Source: Fibrobacterota bacterium
Lineage (GTDB): Bacteria; Fibrobacterota; Chitinivibrionia; Chitinivibrionales; Chitinispirillaceae
Direction of reading: 5' to 3'
Length of the DNA: 64,000 nt
Assembly: GCA_023412475.1 (NCBI GenBank)
Contig: JAEYNR010000009.1
Coordinates: 1 to 64,000, forward strand
In this document: positions 42,193 to 51,884 of the stretch, in pieces
Position numbering within the stretch: position 1 is the first letter of the stretch
Layout: every line of letters begins with the position of its first letter
Notes under the pieces: model-generated
The model's input: the letters and a program-made list of their open reading frames with translations, nothing else
The model's database searches: none
Told to the model about the DNA's origin: nothing
Position numbers and translations under genes: made by a program

Positions 42193-44310
42193 TCATCTTA
42201 TCAACTGAACCAGCTCCTGCAACATAGAATCACTGGTGGTAATCACCCTCGCATTGGCCTGAAAGCCACGTTGAGTAGAGATCATGTTTGTGAATTCAGT
42301 CGCCAGCTCAACATTCGACATCTCCAGCGCCCCTGGCTTTATCTTTGTGCTCGAACCCACACCAGGTCTGAGCAAAACCGGATCACCAGAGTTGTTGGAA
42401 ACAGCCATCATACTATCACCCACTTTAAAAAGTCCGGCAGGGTTATTGAACTCTGCTACAAATATTCTGGCAATGGTTTTTGAAACACCATTAGAATAGA
42501 TACCGACAATCTCCCCTGTCTCATCAATCGACACTTCCTGAAGTTTGCCCATAGGATAGCCATCCTGATATCTTGCAACTGTTGTGGAAGGAGATCTGAA
42601 TTGAGTGATACCGCCGAATGAACCCGGAGTCCCTACATCCAGATCAATAGAAACGATGTTAGAACCATTCATCGGATCAAAACGAAACCCGGTGGAATTA
42701 TCATCGAAATTCATTGAAGCCGGGGAGCCATCCTGACCAAATGTTATTCGTCCACGATTGCCCCCCAATATTTGTTCTCCACCTTCAGTAGTAATCTCCC
42801 AGAGCCATTCGTTTGGAGTTCCTGAATGAGTAAAGGTAGTGGTTACAGTATGTGCATCTCCCGATTCATCATACACCACTATTGAAGTACCATGAACCCC
42901 GGTATCCCTTGCACTTTGAATCTCAGTAAAAGTCATGTTTGCATTGAAGCGAGCAGGAGAAGGAGTGTTGTTATTGGAGTTGTTAGACAAAATTGACAAT
43001 CCGGTAAGCGAGAAAGCTTCTTCACGCTGTCCGCGAACCACTATTGCCCCGTCTGGAATTCTATCATCTTCGGTATCTGCGGCATTAATTGAAACTGTTG
43101 GATTATTATAATTAGTACCGTCGGTTGCCGGTAAACTATAAGCCTGTTGAATAAGATTAATCAGATCCCCGACAGTGCGTACTGAACTGGTGTCAGTTAT
43201 ATCTGGGTTATCATAGATTGCAGAAGTTGATTCTATAGTGTTTCCGCCAACTGAACCATTGATGGAAACAACATCGCCAGCCTCTAGTCCCAGTGGCTCC
43301 CCATTAGCATCAAAGACGTCACTGATCAGGTCCGTTCCCACAGCCGGAACCAGTAAGCCATCAATTGTATAGCTGGAGCCAGCCGCAATGGATGGAGGGA
43401 AGGAGAGTGCATTTGAAATGTAAGAGTTGGAGCCAGGTCTGGAAGAGTGAATCTGAAGGCCATTGACATCTGTAGACAATGAGGTGTCAACAACTATTTC
43501 ACCACTGGCAGTGACATTTACTGCTACGAAATCGATTCCAGCTTCGTTATGGAGATAATTTTGCATCTCTGCAGCCAGTTCGTTAAGGGTCATACCTTCT
43601 GTAACAACGATTCTTCCCTCATCTGTTCCTGCAACAGACACAAGAAGTGTGTCTCCGACTTCTACACCCAGATCATTACCATTGGAATCAAAAAGAGAAG
43701 TAAGAGTTGAGGTGTCAAGAGCTCTGGAGAGGAAACGGTTAGTGTGGGTAACTGTACCCTGCCCTTCAGAATCGGAATCAAGGTTGCAGGAATAAGAGAC
43801 CATGCTGGTTTCCTGTGCAGGAGCTTTTTCACCATAGGGAATGCGTAAATCTCCGATTTTTGTTCCAGGTGGGAAAGTTCCATCAGGAGCAGCCATCATT
43901 CCCTGCAGAGTAAATCCATTAGTTGGAGAAACCAGCCTTCCAGAACCATCGAGCTGAAGACCGCCATTTCTGCTATAGTACGTTCCTTCACCGCTTGAGA
44001 AAGCAAAATAAGCTTTTCCCTCAAGTGCCAGATCAGTGATCTGCCCGGTTGTCTGGAGATTACCCTGTGTAAGGATGGTATCTATGGACCCGATTGCCAT
44101 TCCCAGACCAACCTGAAGCGGATTAGTTCCACCGGAATTTCCTGCGGGTCTGGTTGCACCCTGCAGAAGCTGATACATCGATTCCTCAAATGTCACTCTT
44201 CCGGCTTTGTATCCGATGGTGTTAACATTAGCAATATTGTTTCCGGTGACATCCATTGACACTTGGTGGTTTCTCAAGCCACTGATTCCCGAATAAAGAG
44301 ATCTTACCAT
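42193..44310 (-). CDS. flgE: FlgE, flagellar hook protein (long variant)
   Basis: The 705-residue protein keeps the conserved FlgE ends: 'MVRSLYSGISGLRNHQVSMDVTGNNIANVNTIGYKA' in pieces at the N terminus and 'NVELATEFTNMISTQRGFQANARVITTSD'-type at the C terminus. Between them is an enlarged middle region, partly with repeated beta-rich segments, making it longer than enteric (~400 aa) or spirochaetal (~460 aa) FlgE. The hook joins basal body and filament. It follows the flagellar operon protein by ~100 bp and precedes flbD. Confidence 0.94.
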   Translation of the reverse strand: MVRSLYSGISGLRNHQVSMDVTGNNIANVNTIGYKAGRVTFEESMYQLLQGATRPAGNSGGTNPLQVGLGMAIGSIDTILTQGNLQTTGQITDLALEGKAYFAFSSGEGTYYSRNGGLQLDGSGRLVSPTNGFTLQGMMAAPDGTFPPGTKIGDLRIPYGEKAPAQETSMVSYSCNLDSDSEGQGTVTHTNRFLSRALDTSTLTSLFDSNGNDLGVEVGDTLLVSVAGTDEGRIVVTEGMTLNELAAEMQNYLHNEAGIDFVAVNVTASGEIVVDTSLSTDVNGLQIHSSRPGSNSYISNALSFPPSIAAGSSYTIDGLLVPAVGTDLISDVFDANGEPLGLEAGDVVSINGSVGGNTIESTSAIYDNPDITDTSSVRTVGDLINLIQQAYSLPATDGTNYNNPTVSINAADTEDDRIPDGAIVVRGQREEAFSLTGLSILSNNSNNNTPSPARFNANMTFTEIQSARDTGVHGTSIVVYDESGDAHTVTTTFTHSGTPNEWLWEITTEGGEQILGGNRGRITFGQDGSPASMNFDDNSTGFRFDPMNGSNIVSIDLDVGTPGSFGGITQFRSPSTTVARYQDGYPMGKLQEVSIDETGEIVGIYSNGVSKTIARIFVAEFNNPAGLFKVGDSMMAVSNNSGDPVLLRPGVGSSTKIKPGALEMSNVELATEFTNMISTQRGFQANARVITTSDSMLQELVQLIR

Positions 44311-44414
44311 AACTGCCTCCTGTGTGCCTGGCAGTTGCGGACCTGGAACACTTCAGTCAATCAGTTATTCCAGAGCCTCCACCCGTATGTGAATCACGGG
44401 CAGTCCTGCTTTTT

Positions 44415-44828
44415 TTAATCCGCAATTACCGCACTATCAATGTTAGTGAAAATGTTCTGTTTTATACTCTCTCCATCCATGGCAGTAATCACCGTCCTGT
44501 TGGGGATATTTACAATAAAAGCCAGATCTTTCATCAGGATCAGAGAATCCCTGGCTCCTTTGTCTGCAGCACCCGAAACCGCCTTTTCAAGTTTTCCTAT
44601 TATCTCCTCCGTCATTTCTATTTTTCTGCTTTTAAGTCTGGTTGCAGCATGTGCACTGAATCTGACTCCATCGATTTTTGAGCGCAACTGCTCTGAGAAT
44701 CCTGTCGCAGCGCCTTTATTTCCAGTTGCAGGACTCTGTACAGTCCGGTTCTGAGAAACCACTCCGCTTCGGTGAGCGGTAATCAGTTGTCTTAGATCTG
44801 CATTTCTGGCGTCAGATACATTGTTCAT
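44415..44828 (-). CDS. Flagellar operon protein (TIGR02530 family)
   Basis: The 137-residue protein has the family pattern 'VRFSAHAATRLKSRKIEMTEE' near 50-70 and 'LVFIVN..NRTVITAMD'-like 'AFIVNIPNRTVITAMDGES' near 105-125. This small conserved family is encoded between flgD and flgE in Firmicutes and spirochaete-type operons; its role in hook assembly is uncertain. It overlaps flgD by 4 bp, indicating coupling. Confidence 0.88.
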   Translation of the reverse strand: MNNVSDARNADLRQLITAHRSGVVSQNRTVQSPATGNKGAATGFSEQLRSKIDGVRFSAHAATRLKSRKIEMTEEIIGKLEKAVSGAADKGARDSLILMKDLAFIVNIPNRTVITAMDGESIKQNIFTNIDSAVIAD

Positions 44829-46057
44829 ACGACCTCCTGACTAACCGCAGGGTCGGCGATATCAATTATATCACCCAGGTTTATCGTCTTTCCATTCACC
44901 CTTAGTCTGGAATCGCCTCCCAGATTTGCAATCCCGTCAACCACTCCTTCAGAGAACGCATACACTGACCTATCGGTGTCCTGCCCCTCTATCCAGATAC
45001 GATATTTTCCGGCTGATGCATAACCATCTATGGTCTGGCCTTTCCATTTCAGAGTTGCTAGTCCCTTGCTGTCCGGGGTAACACTCGTAGAGTAGACAAT
45101 CTTTCCTGCAGAATCCATTATATTGACTCTGGTGTCATCCATCCTTGCAGTCTGAATATTAACGGTAGCCGTTTCATTGGCATAGCCGTTAAAATTGATC
45201 TGAGTTTCCCGCATCCTCACGGCTTTACCCAGAAGAGAGACTGCTGTTGAAGCAGGTATCGAGGAGGCAGCGCTTTTTTCTTCACCGCTATAAGCGACAT
45301 CCAGAACATTACTGATCGAGAGTTCTCTGCCGTCTATTTTAACTAAAGCACCTGAGCTGGTAAATCTTACCCCTTCCACTATATCCTGTACAAAAGCATA
45401 CAACGCAGAGTCTTTCTCTTCACCGGGTATACGGATAGTATATTTGCCTCCCTTAGCGATCTCTCCAAGATCATTAGTTCCATCCCAAGATAAATCTACG
45501 GAGTTTTCGCCATCCTTTTCTTCTGCTTCCAGTGTCTTCACTACATTGCCATCGCTATCCAATAGCTCAACAATCGCAGAACTGTACTCCCCCAGATGAA
45601 CTCTTATGGGAACTGTAGAGCCTGCTTTTGCCTCCCATTGCACCGAATCCTGTTTCAGCCGTACATTTTTTCCAATCAGAGAAATGGCGGTAGTGTTAGT
45701 AATCGATTGTGCACTATATTTTTGAGCATCAACAGTCCCTTTAAAAGAATCATTGAGCTCTTTGATTGCACTTTCAATATTTGATCCGCTTTCCAGAGAT
45801 CGAAATTGTGCCAACTGAGAGACAAATTCAGTATTTTCCATAGGATTGAGCGGATCCTGATACCGTAACTGAGTAACCAGCAGCTTCAGGAAATCATCTT
45901 TCCCCATCTCTTTTCCTGCATTGGAAAAGAGACTGGAATTGCGGTCACCAGTGAGTTCGGTGGTGCTAACCTCTCCATCTTCACCAATGGAAGCTCGTGC
46001 AGTATAAGGTTCCATTTTTTTAGTCAAACTGGAAATATCTGATGAAACTGAAGACAT
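44825..46057 (-). CDS. flgD: FlgD, hook-capping protein with duplicated C-terminal domain
   Basis: The 410-residue protein has the FlgD N-terminal domain (~50-110, 'DFLKLLVTQLRYQDPLNPMEN'-type motif), followed by two successive Ig/Tudor-like FlgD C-terminal units (~130-265 and ~275-405). Each contains a 'WDGTNDLGEIAKGGKYTIRI'/'WKGQTIDGYASAGKYRIWI' strand pair and a '..VEGVRF'/'..VDGIAN' loop. Normal FlgD is ~220 aa with one unit. FlgD scaffolds hook polymerisation. The start follows fliK by 16 bp with GGAGGT upstream. Confidence 0.93.
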   Translation of the reverse strand: MSSVSSDISSLTKKMEPYTARASIGEDGEVSTTELTGDRNSSLFSNAGKEMGKDDFLKLLVTQLRYQDPLNPMENTEFVSQLAQFRSLESGSNIESAIKELNDSFKGTVDAQKYSAQSITNTTAISLIGKNVRLKQDSVQWEAKAGSTVPIRVHLGEYSSAIVELLDSDGNVVKTLEAEEKDGENSVDLSWDGTNDLGEIAKGGKYTIRIPGEEKDSALYAFVQDIVEGVRFTSSGALVKIDGRELSISNVLDVAYSGEEKSAASSIPASTAVSLLGKAVRMRETQINFNGYANETATVNIQTARMDDTRVNIMDSAGKIVYSTSVTPDSKGLATLKWKGQTIDGYASAGKYRIWIEGQDTDRSVYAFSEGVVDGIANLGGDSRLRVNGKTINLGDIIDIADPAVSQEVV

Positions 46058-46073
46058 CTTTCACCTCCTTTCA

Positions 46074-47735
46074 TTATGCATAGTATTCTACACTGTTATT
46101 ACCATAACGGTGACCGGTTTCGATTCCTACATTCACTCTCTGCCCGGAATCCTCTTCAGCCGAATCGTTTGTTATATCTGAATCATTAGTTCCGGATTTA
46201 ATAACATGACTACTGGAAGGTTGATCGTGCTGCCTCCCCCATCCGTTTCCAACATTGACTTCGAGAGAACCTGCCTGAAGATTCTGCTCTGAAAGAGCAT
46301 CCCTGAGTGATTGAAGGTTACTTTCCACAATCTGCTTAACCTGCTGATTCTCAACCTGAATCCTTGCTGCAACAATATCACCCTCCATGCGAATCGAAAG
46401 CTTAACTTCTCCCAGAGACTCAGGCCTGAGCTGAATCCGTATTTCCGTTTCTCCAGATCTTACCAGATTATGCATTTTACTGGTCAACTGATTCATAACA
46501 TTATCTTCAGTTGTCCTTTGTAATGCACTGCTTATCCTGGTTTCCATTGAAATGTTCTGGTTTGTACTCTGGTTAATGCCTCCAGTCTGCACTACCGGTA
46601 TACATTCCTCAACATCCGCTTTTGATTCGGAAACATTCATGGCAACTGCAGGGTCTTGGTTGATTGGGATTTTAATATCCTGCAGATTCTCTGCTGATTG
46701 TATGTTCTCTTTCCCAACTTTCTCTTTTTTCTCCAGTTTCAGAATCGCTCTGTATGTCCCGGCATCAAAAGAGCCAATTGCCATTTCCTTCACCTGTTCA
46801 TTGGCGGTCTGAACGGCTGTCATAGATGGTATATCAACAGTTTGCTTGCCCGGGGGACGCCCCTCGAGAAGATCACCGAAGATTTTTTGAACCTGTTTAA
46901 GAGGCATACTAAGATCAGCAGGATCTCTGGCTTGTGGAATGCCACTCATCATTGACACATCCATGCCCCTGGCAGCTTCTGAGTGTACCTGTTGCGCAAT
47001 TCCCAGCGTATTAAGCGCCAGCTCGATTTTAAAAAGCTCTGTTCTTAAGACATCTACAGTTTGCGAAGCGTCTTCAACATCCAGTAAGACTTTTCCAGTA
47101 TCGATTGGCAATCCCTGCCTAACAGTATTCTCCAGCACTTCAGTAATACTTTTTAGAACTGAGACAATCTCAGCAAACTGTTTTATATTTTCCTGAGACA
47201 CCTTTTGCAAAGAAAGACTATCCATCTCCGGAGCGATATTCATGTTTAATGTTTCGGCAATTTTTTTGACAGCTCCGATTACCACTTCTGCAGCCTGAGC
47301 TGCGGCTTCTGCATCCGGCTTTATCTCCTGCGGAATTGCAACAGAATCATCTACCAGATACATTTGCATTAAATTCTGAATCTCAGCCTCATCACTGTTG
47401 TTTGTTTTTTTCTCCTTTTGCAATTCTGCTATGATGCTTTCTTCGCTTTCAACTGTAGGACATCCTGTATTTTTAACCGGTTCAGTTAACAGTTGATTTT
47501 CCTCAGAATCATCGGATTCTTTGAATGTTGGAACAGTATTGTCAGTTACCTGCTTAGCATTATGATTAGACCGGGCGACTTTGGAGTAAACCTCGGTAAA
47601 GCTTGCTTTCTTCTCTGCGCTTGTGTGCATAGCAAACCCCGGTGAAAACGAATCTGCTGATTGCTTCGACCGGTCCATCCGCTTATGCATCTTATCTCCT
47701 TCCGATAGATTAATCATAATAGCGTCTGTTCTCAT
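46074..47735 (-). CDS. fliK: FliK, flagellar hook-length control protein
   Basis: The 553-residue protein is polar and low in sequence complexity through most of its length, with a C-terminal Flg_hook domain (~425-515; 'EIRIQLRPESLGEVKLSIRM'). FliK measures hook length and triggers the FlhB switch. The start at 47735 is supported by AAGGGGGTGAT 5-6 nt upstream. It lies 48 bp after the motE-like gene. Confidence 0.92.
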   Translation of the reverse strand: MRTDAIMINLSEGDKMHKRMDRSKQSADSFSPGFAMHTSAEKKASFTEVYSKVARSNHNAKQVTDNTVPTFKESDDSEENQLLTEPVKNTGCPTVESEESIIAELQKEKKTNNSDEAEIQNLMQMYLVDDSVAIPQEIKPDAEAAAQAAEVVIGAVKKIAETLNMNIAPEMDSLSLQKVSQENIKQFAEIVSVLKSITEVLENTVRQGLPIDTGKVLLDVEDASQTVDVLRTELFKIELALNTLGIAQQVHSEAARGMDVSMMSGIPQARDPADLSMPLKQVQKIFGDLLEGRPPGKQTVDIPSMTAVQTANEQVKEMAIGSFDAGTYRAILKLEKKEKVGKENIQSAENLQDIKIPINQDPAVAMNVSESKADVEECIPVVQTGGINQSTNQNISMETRISSALQRTTEDNVMNQLTSKMHNLVRSGETEIRIQLRPESLGEVKLSIRMEGDIVAARIQVENQQVKQIVESNLQSLRDALSEQNLQAGSLEVNVGNGWGRQHDQPSSSHVIKSGTNDSDITNDSAEEDSGQRVNVGIETGHRYGNNSVEYYA

Positions 47736-47783
47736 TCAAATCACCCCCTTTCTGTTTTAATTGTTAATAAGAAATCATCCTGA

Positions 47784-48359
47784 TTACAGTTTGGATATAA
47801 GTCTGCTTATTCTGGTTGCCTTTTCTTTAGACATTGCGGAGAGAATCTTTCCTTTCTGCCTTTCATCTCCGATATTGGTTATTACTTTAACCGCCAGTTC
47901 ATCCTGAAGCGTTTCGATTATCTGAGCCGCTTCCAACGGGCGCATAGCACCGTAAATTTTTGAGAGCTCTTTTATTCTTTTCAGATCAAGAGAATCGCTT
48001 CTGGAAACCAGCTTCTCAATCTTTTTTCTCTCCTTTTCCAGATTCAGCCGGCTTTCCTGGAGTTCCTGCTCTAAAAGATCAATTTTTCTTTGTTTTTCAG
48101 AAAGACGTTCTCTTTCTTTCTGCAATTCGTTTTTTTCCTGCAGTAAGGCCTGAAATGTTTTTGAATTGACAATACTCAACGAATCCCTGCGATGATTCAT
48201 TTTTATCATTTCGACCTTCTGCTCTGGTTTTTCCTCTTTTTTTGAATTGAATTCAAGCCGTGCAGCTCCGGTTAAAAACATCATTACCATATACAATAAG
48301 GGAAAAGTCAATACGGTGGCTACTGCTATGTAGATAAGATCTTTTATTTTTAGATTCAT
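47784..48359 (-). CDS. MotE-like coiled-coil membrane protein, first gene of flagellar operon
   Basis: 191 residues: N-terminal membrane anchor (~8-32), long charged coiled coil (~55-130, rich in Glu/Lys/Arg with 'KERERLSEKQRKIDLLEQEL') and a C-terminal MgtE-N/FliG-like helical domain ('IYGAMRPLEAAQIIETLQDELAVKVI'-type). This matches MotE/YlxF-like proteins, which chaperone MotC or act near the hook genes. The ATG at 48359 has GGGAAG upstream, and a sigma-54 promoter ends ~30 nt before it, so the longer frame from 48410 is not translated. Confidence 0.8.
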   Translation of the reverse strand: MNLKIKDLIYIAVATVLTFPLLYMVMMFLTGAARLEFNSKKEEKPEQKVEMIKMNHRRDSLSIVNSKTFQALLQEKNELQKERERLSEKQRKIDLLEQELQESRLNLEKERKKIEKLVSRSDSLDLKRIKELSKIYGAMRPLEAAQIIETLQDELAVKVITNIGDERQKGKILSAMSKEKATRISRLISKL

Positions 48360-48398
48360 ACTGACTTCCCTATGGATAAGGCTTCCGCCAGCAGAATA

Positions 48399-48414
48399 TG
48401 CAACAGGCATGCCA
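48399..48414 (-). promoter_or_regulatory. Sigma-54 promoter of the fliK-flhB operon
   Basis: Read on the minus strand: TGGCATG-N4-TTGCA, matching the -24/-12 consensus with GG and GC exactly 12 bp apart. The predicted start near 48387 leaves a ~28-nt leader before the motE-like ATG. RpoN control of hook and basal-body genes is well known in other flagellated bacteria. Confidence 0.65.
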
Positions 48415-48582
48415 AAATCGGCTGTAAAATGATAAAGGCTGGCAAATTTAATTATATCAATATTTTGTAAGATAAGCGAAAGGGATTTTTAAGTAGATTA
48501 TTCAGAGTTTCGATAGCTGCTTTGGAATTTGTTTCCTGAAGCAGCGGAAAAATTTGCCTGCATAAAGAGTTAATGCTTGTGG

Positions 48583-48933
48583 TTACTTTTTGCGGGTCTT
48601 CACTGTATAGTGCATTGTCTGGATCACAATTTTGCCGTTGTTTATGACAAACGTGTCTACCCCATCATCTATAAAGGTACTGGAGGCTTCTGCCTGCCAT
48701 TCAAGAAAGGCAATATCATTGTAGACAGTTTTTGTAGTGTATAAGAAATTAGCTTCTGGAATCTGAGTTTCCAGAACTGCAAAAGCTTTTCTGATTCCCA
48801 TTCTTCCAAAAAAAACGCCATAGCTGCTTATCAGGTAGCAATGTGGGTTATAATTTAGCTCTATATCGTTGTCGATGTCCCAATCCAGGGTATATAAAAG
48901 GTGACTGTCAAACACATCTGCAGTGGTACGCAT
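48583..48933 (-). CDS. NTF2/SnoaL-like protein
   Basis: The 116-residue protein has the cone-shaped NTF2-like pattern ('YLISSYGVFFGRMGIRKAFAVLE', then paired strands '..FLEWQAEAS..', ending 'GKIVIQTMHYTV'). Such proteins are isomerases, polyketide cyclases or ligand binders; no specific function can be given. GGGAGG is 7 nt before the ATG. It stands alone just upstream of the flagellar operon. Confidence 0.75.
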   Translation of the reverse strand: MRTTADVFDSHLLYTLDWDIDNDIELNYNPHCYLISSYGVFFGRMGIRKAFAVLETQIPEANFLYTTKTVYNDIAFLEWQAEASSTFIDDGVDTFVINNGKIVIQTMHYTVKTRKK

Positions 48934-49356
48934 CCATTTTCCTCCCTTTTTTCATCAGCTATGCTAATGCAAATTTCAAACCAGAGGGGAGCGATTCAAA
49001 TTTGGTGGTATATCGGAAAATTCATCCATAAATTGCTCTTACTTAAAACGACTCGAATTAAACTGCGAACTATTACTCCTTAATTCTATGGTAAACATAT
49101 TCACCCGAATCTATTGCCATTTATATTTGCGATTTAAAACTTGACCTGAGCATAACACCAGACCGGAAAAAATGTATATCGTCACTACAGGACGAGAACA
49201 ATTGTTTTGTTATTATGGTCTCTTTTTCCCATTTCATATTCTTATGCCCGCATTTAGGTTTTCGAATTTCGTGCTTTGGTACTAATTTTGCATTTTTAAA
49301 GTTCCAGCATAACATTGTCAGACTTTTAAATAGAAATTTGCACAATGGAGGGTTTC
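48934..49356. other. Divergent gap with tail module of dispersed repeat
   Basis: About 420 bp without a gene. It holds the word GGTTTTCGAATTTCGTGC (49255-49272), the tail module of the dispersed repeat, and an AT-rich leader before the PRC-barrel gene. The minus-strand frame here is not convincing. Confidence 0.5.
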
Positions 49357-50214
49357 ATGCTCATCCAGGCTATCTCTCTAATTAACTACTCTATTATAGG
49401 AACCGATGACTATGTGGGAAGTTTGCAAGATTTATACATAGATGATTTGCAATGGATAACCCGCTATCTGGTAGTAGAAATAAGTGAAAATCTGGAGCCC
49501 ACCAAATTCCTCATCTCCCCATTTTCCATAGGGAAAACAGATCACCAGTCTAAAGAAATTACAGTCGCACTCACCTTGCCCAAAATAAAAAACAGCCCGG
49601 TTTTTCTTACAAATCTGCCAATTTCCCGTCAATACGAACTGGCCCTCAGACGCTACTATGAGTGGCCCGATTATTGGGAGCATACAAGCTTTACCGACCC
49701 TCCCCCTGCCGGAATCTCACAAAACGAGGAACTAACTCTTGACGAAGTGGGAAAACCTATCAAAGAGCAGTCGTTCCCCCCTGACTCAGAGGATATCGTT
49801 TCCGATACATCCATAAATTTAATCCCAGATGAACCCGATGACCAGGAAATTACCGAAGCCGAATTCGGACTCCCTGAAGAAGAGGTACAATTCAGCACTG
49901 AATTGCGCAGCTTCCAGGAGTTAAAAGGCTACAGAATTCAAACCACAGATAACGATATCTCTGCTCTTGAAGACCTGTTTATCGAAGAATCCGATTGGAG
50001 CAGCAGATATCTAATGGTCAATCTGCACAATTCTAACGAGGATCAGATGATTTTGCTAACCCTTCATTTCGTTCAGCAGGTAGACTGGGGAACCAAACGT
50101 ATCTTTGTCTCCCTCTCCCAAAAACAACTCCAAAACGCCCCCCGCTATATACTTGGCAATCCAATTACTCTGGATTTTGAAAAGAAAGTTTATGCCTATT
50201 TCGATTCGTTGTAA
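49357..50214 (+). CDS. Tandem PRC-barrel domain protein
   Basis: About 285 residues with two PRC-barrel units. Unit 1 begins 'MLIQAISLINYSIIGTDDYVGSLQDLYIDD' (in pieces, ~1-85); unit 2 (~185-285) has 'LKGYRIQTTDNDISALEDLFIEE'. Both carry the 'W..RYLVV/LMV' strand. They are joined by an acidic linker. PRC-barrels occur in photosystem reaction centres and RNA-processing or stress proteins; the function here is unknown. I prefer the ATG at 49357 over 49345 because GGAGGG stands just before it and the PRC fold starts there. Confidence 0.85.
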   Translation: MLIQAISLINYSIIGTDDYVGSLQDLYIDDLQWITRYLVVEISENLEPTKFLISPFSIGKTDHQSKEITVALTLPKIKNSPVFLTNLPISRQYELALRRYYEWPDYWEHTSFTDPPPAGISQNEELTLDEVGKPIKEQSFPPDSEDIVSDTSINLIPDEPDDQEITEAEFGLPEEEVQFSTELRSFQELKGYRIQTTDNDISALEDLFIEESDWSSRYLMVNLHNSNEDQMILLTLHFVQQVDWGTKRIFVSLSQKQLQNAPRYILGNPITLDFEKKVYAYFDSL

Positions 50215-50451
50215 TATAAACAGTGGTGTTTTCGGTTTATTTTAGTTAATAGCCGCAAACCTGTTTTATTGTCAATAAATAAAATAGGAAACGACCTCGA
50301 AAAGAAAGAATGTGACATTCATGCAGCTAAGAAATCTGCTTATTCAGAGAATTTCGAAGTCTTTTCGGTACTTACAGTTTTCGTATTAACTTTTGGTCAA
50401 TTATAACCCGGGACGGCTGTTGAATAAACTCTTCGGATTGGCTCCTGAAGA

Positions 50452-51735
50452 TCAAAAATTTTTCATCCGTACCGTACCGGCATCCTGAAGAAGTTGTACA
50501 ATATCTTTGCGTTTGTAGTATACAGCATAATCAAGAGCAGTATTGCCACTGCTGTTAACTGCGTTTAAATCTGCACCGGCTGCCAACAGCAGACTAACGG
50601 CTTTTCTGTGCCCATTTGCACAAGCATACATCAGAGCTGTACCCAGAATCTGATTTTGAACATCAAGATCTGCTCCCTGCATGATCAGCTCGTCAAGAAT
50701 TTCCACGTACCCCTTTGACGCGGCTACAATAAGAGGTGTGCTTCCGTAAGAGTTGCGCTCATTGATATCGATGATTTTAGTAAACAGCAAAGTCCGTACT
50801 TTTTCTGTGTCTCCATTGCGCACCGCAGCCATAAAAGGTGTATAGCCATCGGGCTGTTTTTCAAGTAATATTTTCTCGACCGCACTAAAACCTCCCCTCA
50901 TTGCAACCATAAGTGGAGTTCGTCCTCTGGAGTCCCTGGCATTTACATCCGCCCCAGCATCGACCAGTATCCTCACCAATTCCACATTATTTTGCTGTAC
51001 AGCTATCATGAGCGCATCTCTTCCGGCATTGTCTCTGGCAGATAAGTCCGCACCGAACCCAGCCAGCATCTTTACTACAGCATTGAGCCTGAGTTGTGAA
51101 GCCAGAATCAGTGAAGTTCTGCCGGCTTTGTCCCTTGCATTCAAATCAGAACCTGCGTGAAGCAATGGGCTGATCAGTCGCAATGATTTTTTCTGTATAG
51201 CTATTGTAAGAGGTGTGTTTCCGTTTTTATCAGTTATGTAGGGATTCGCACCGAAATTGAGCAACATATAAATCATTGCAGAATCGGACCTTTCCACTGC
51301 TCTTATCAGCACTGTTTCGCTGTTACTGTCAGCGATGTTAATCGAAGCTCCTCTTTGCAGAAGCATCTCAGCCATGGAATGGTTTCCATGCATTACTGCA
51401 TAATATAAAGCGGTTCTTTGGGCCATATCCTGTAAATCAGGATCAGCTCCACTTTCCAAAAGCATCAATCCTATATCTTTGCAGCCCACAATGGTAACCG
51501 CCATCAGAAGACTCATACCAGTTGAATCAGTAATGTTTGGATCGATACCGCACTTTATTATGTTGAATGCTTCGGTGGTATTACAGGACCATAGTGCAGT
51601 TGATAAGTTCTGATAGGATGTGCTTTCATCCTGTTTACAGTTAGCAAACAGGTTGCGGGAAAATATCAGCAGACAGAAAAATATCAGTATCGTTCTGATC
51701 AGGAAAATTGATTTCTGGCTCAAACTGCTTGCCAT
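50452..51735 (-). CDS. Exported ankyrin-repeat protein
   Basis: The 427-residue protein has an N-terminal signal/anchor (~10-30, 'FLIRTILIFFCLLIFSRNLF' region) followed by about ten ankyrin repeats ('GRTPLMVAMRGGFSAVEKIL', 'GADLNARDKAGRTSLILAS' types). One repeat near 290-305 is truncated. Exported ankyrin proteins mediate protein contacts, for example with catalase or effector partners. It stands alone and diverges from no clear partner; the function is unknown. Confidence 0.88.
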   Translation of the reverse strand: MASSLSQKSIFLIRTILIFFCLLIFSRNLFANCKQDESTSYQNLSTALWSCNTTEAFNIIKCGIDPNITDSTGMSLLMAVTIVGCKDIGLMLLESGADPDLQDMAQRTALYYAVMHGNHSMAEMLLQRGASINIADSNSETVLIRAVERSDSAMIYMLLNFGANPYITDKNGNTPLTIAIQKKSLRLISPLLHAGSDLNARDKAGRTSLILASQLRLNAVVKMLAGFGADLSARDNAGRDALMIAVQQNNVELVRILVDAGADVNARDSRGRTPLMVAMRGGFSAVEKILLEKQPDGYTPFMAAVRNGDTEKVRTLLFTKIIDINERNSYGSTPLIVAASKGYVEILDELIMQGADLDVQNQILGTALMYACANGHRKAVSLLLAAGADLNAVNSSGNTALDYAVYYKRKDIVQLLQDAGTVRMKNF

Positions 51736-51884
51736 TACTTCTCTCTTTATTACCGGTATAGGTTTGACAAAATTTCTATTTATCTTTTCCGGTAAGAATA
51801 ACTCTTTCCCGTCTGGTTATAGTCAATCGTTTTGGGTTTTAAATCAATACAGTCAATCTTTACGCACCCTATCGTATACCAATT

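Noticed and set aside
49121..49345. 74-codon minus-strand frame upstream of the PRC-barrel gene
   Set aside because: It is partly made of the tail module of the dispersed repeat and has no ribosome binding site.
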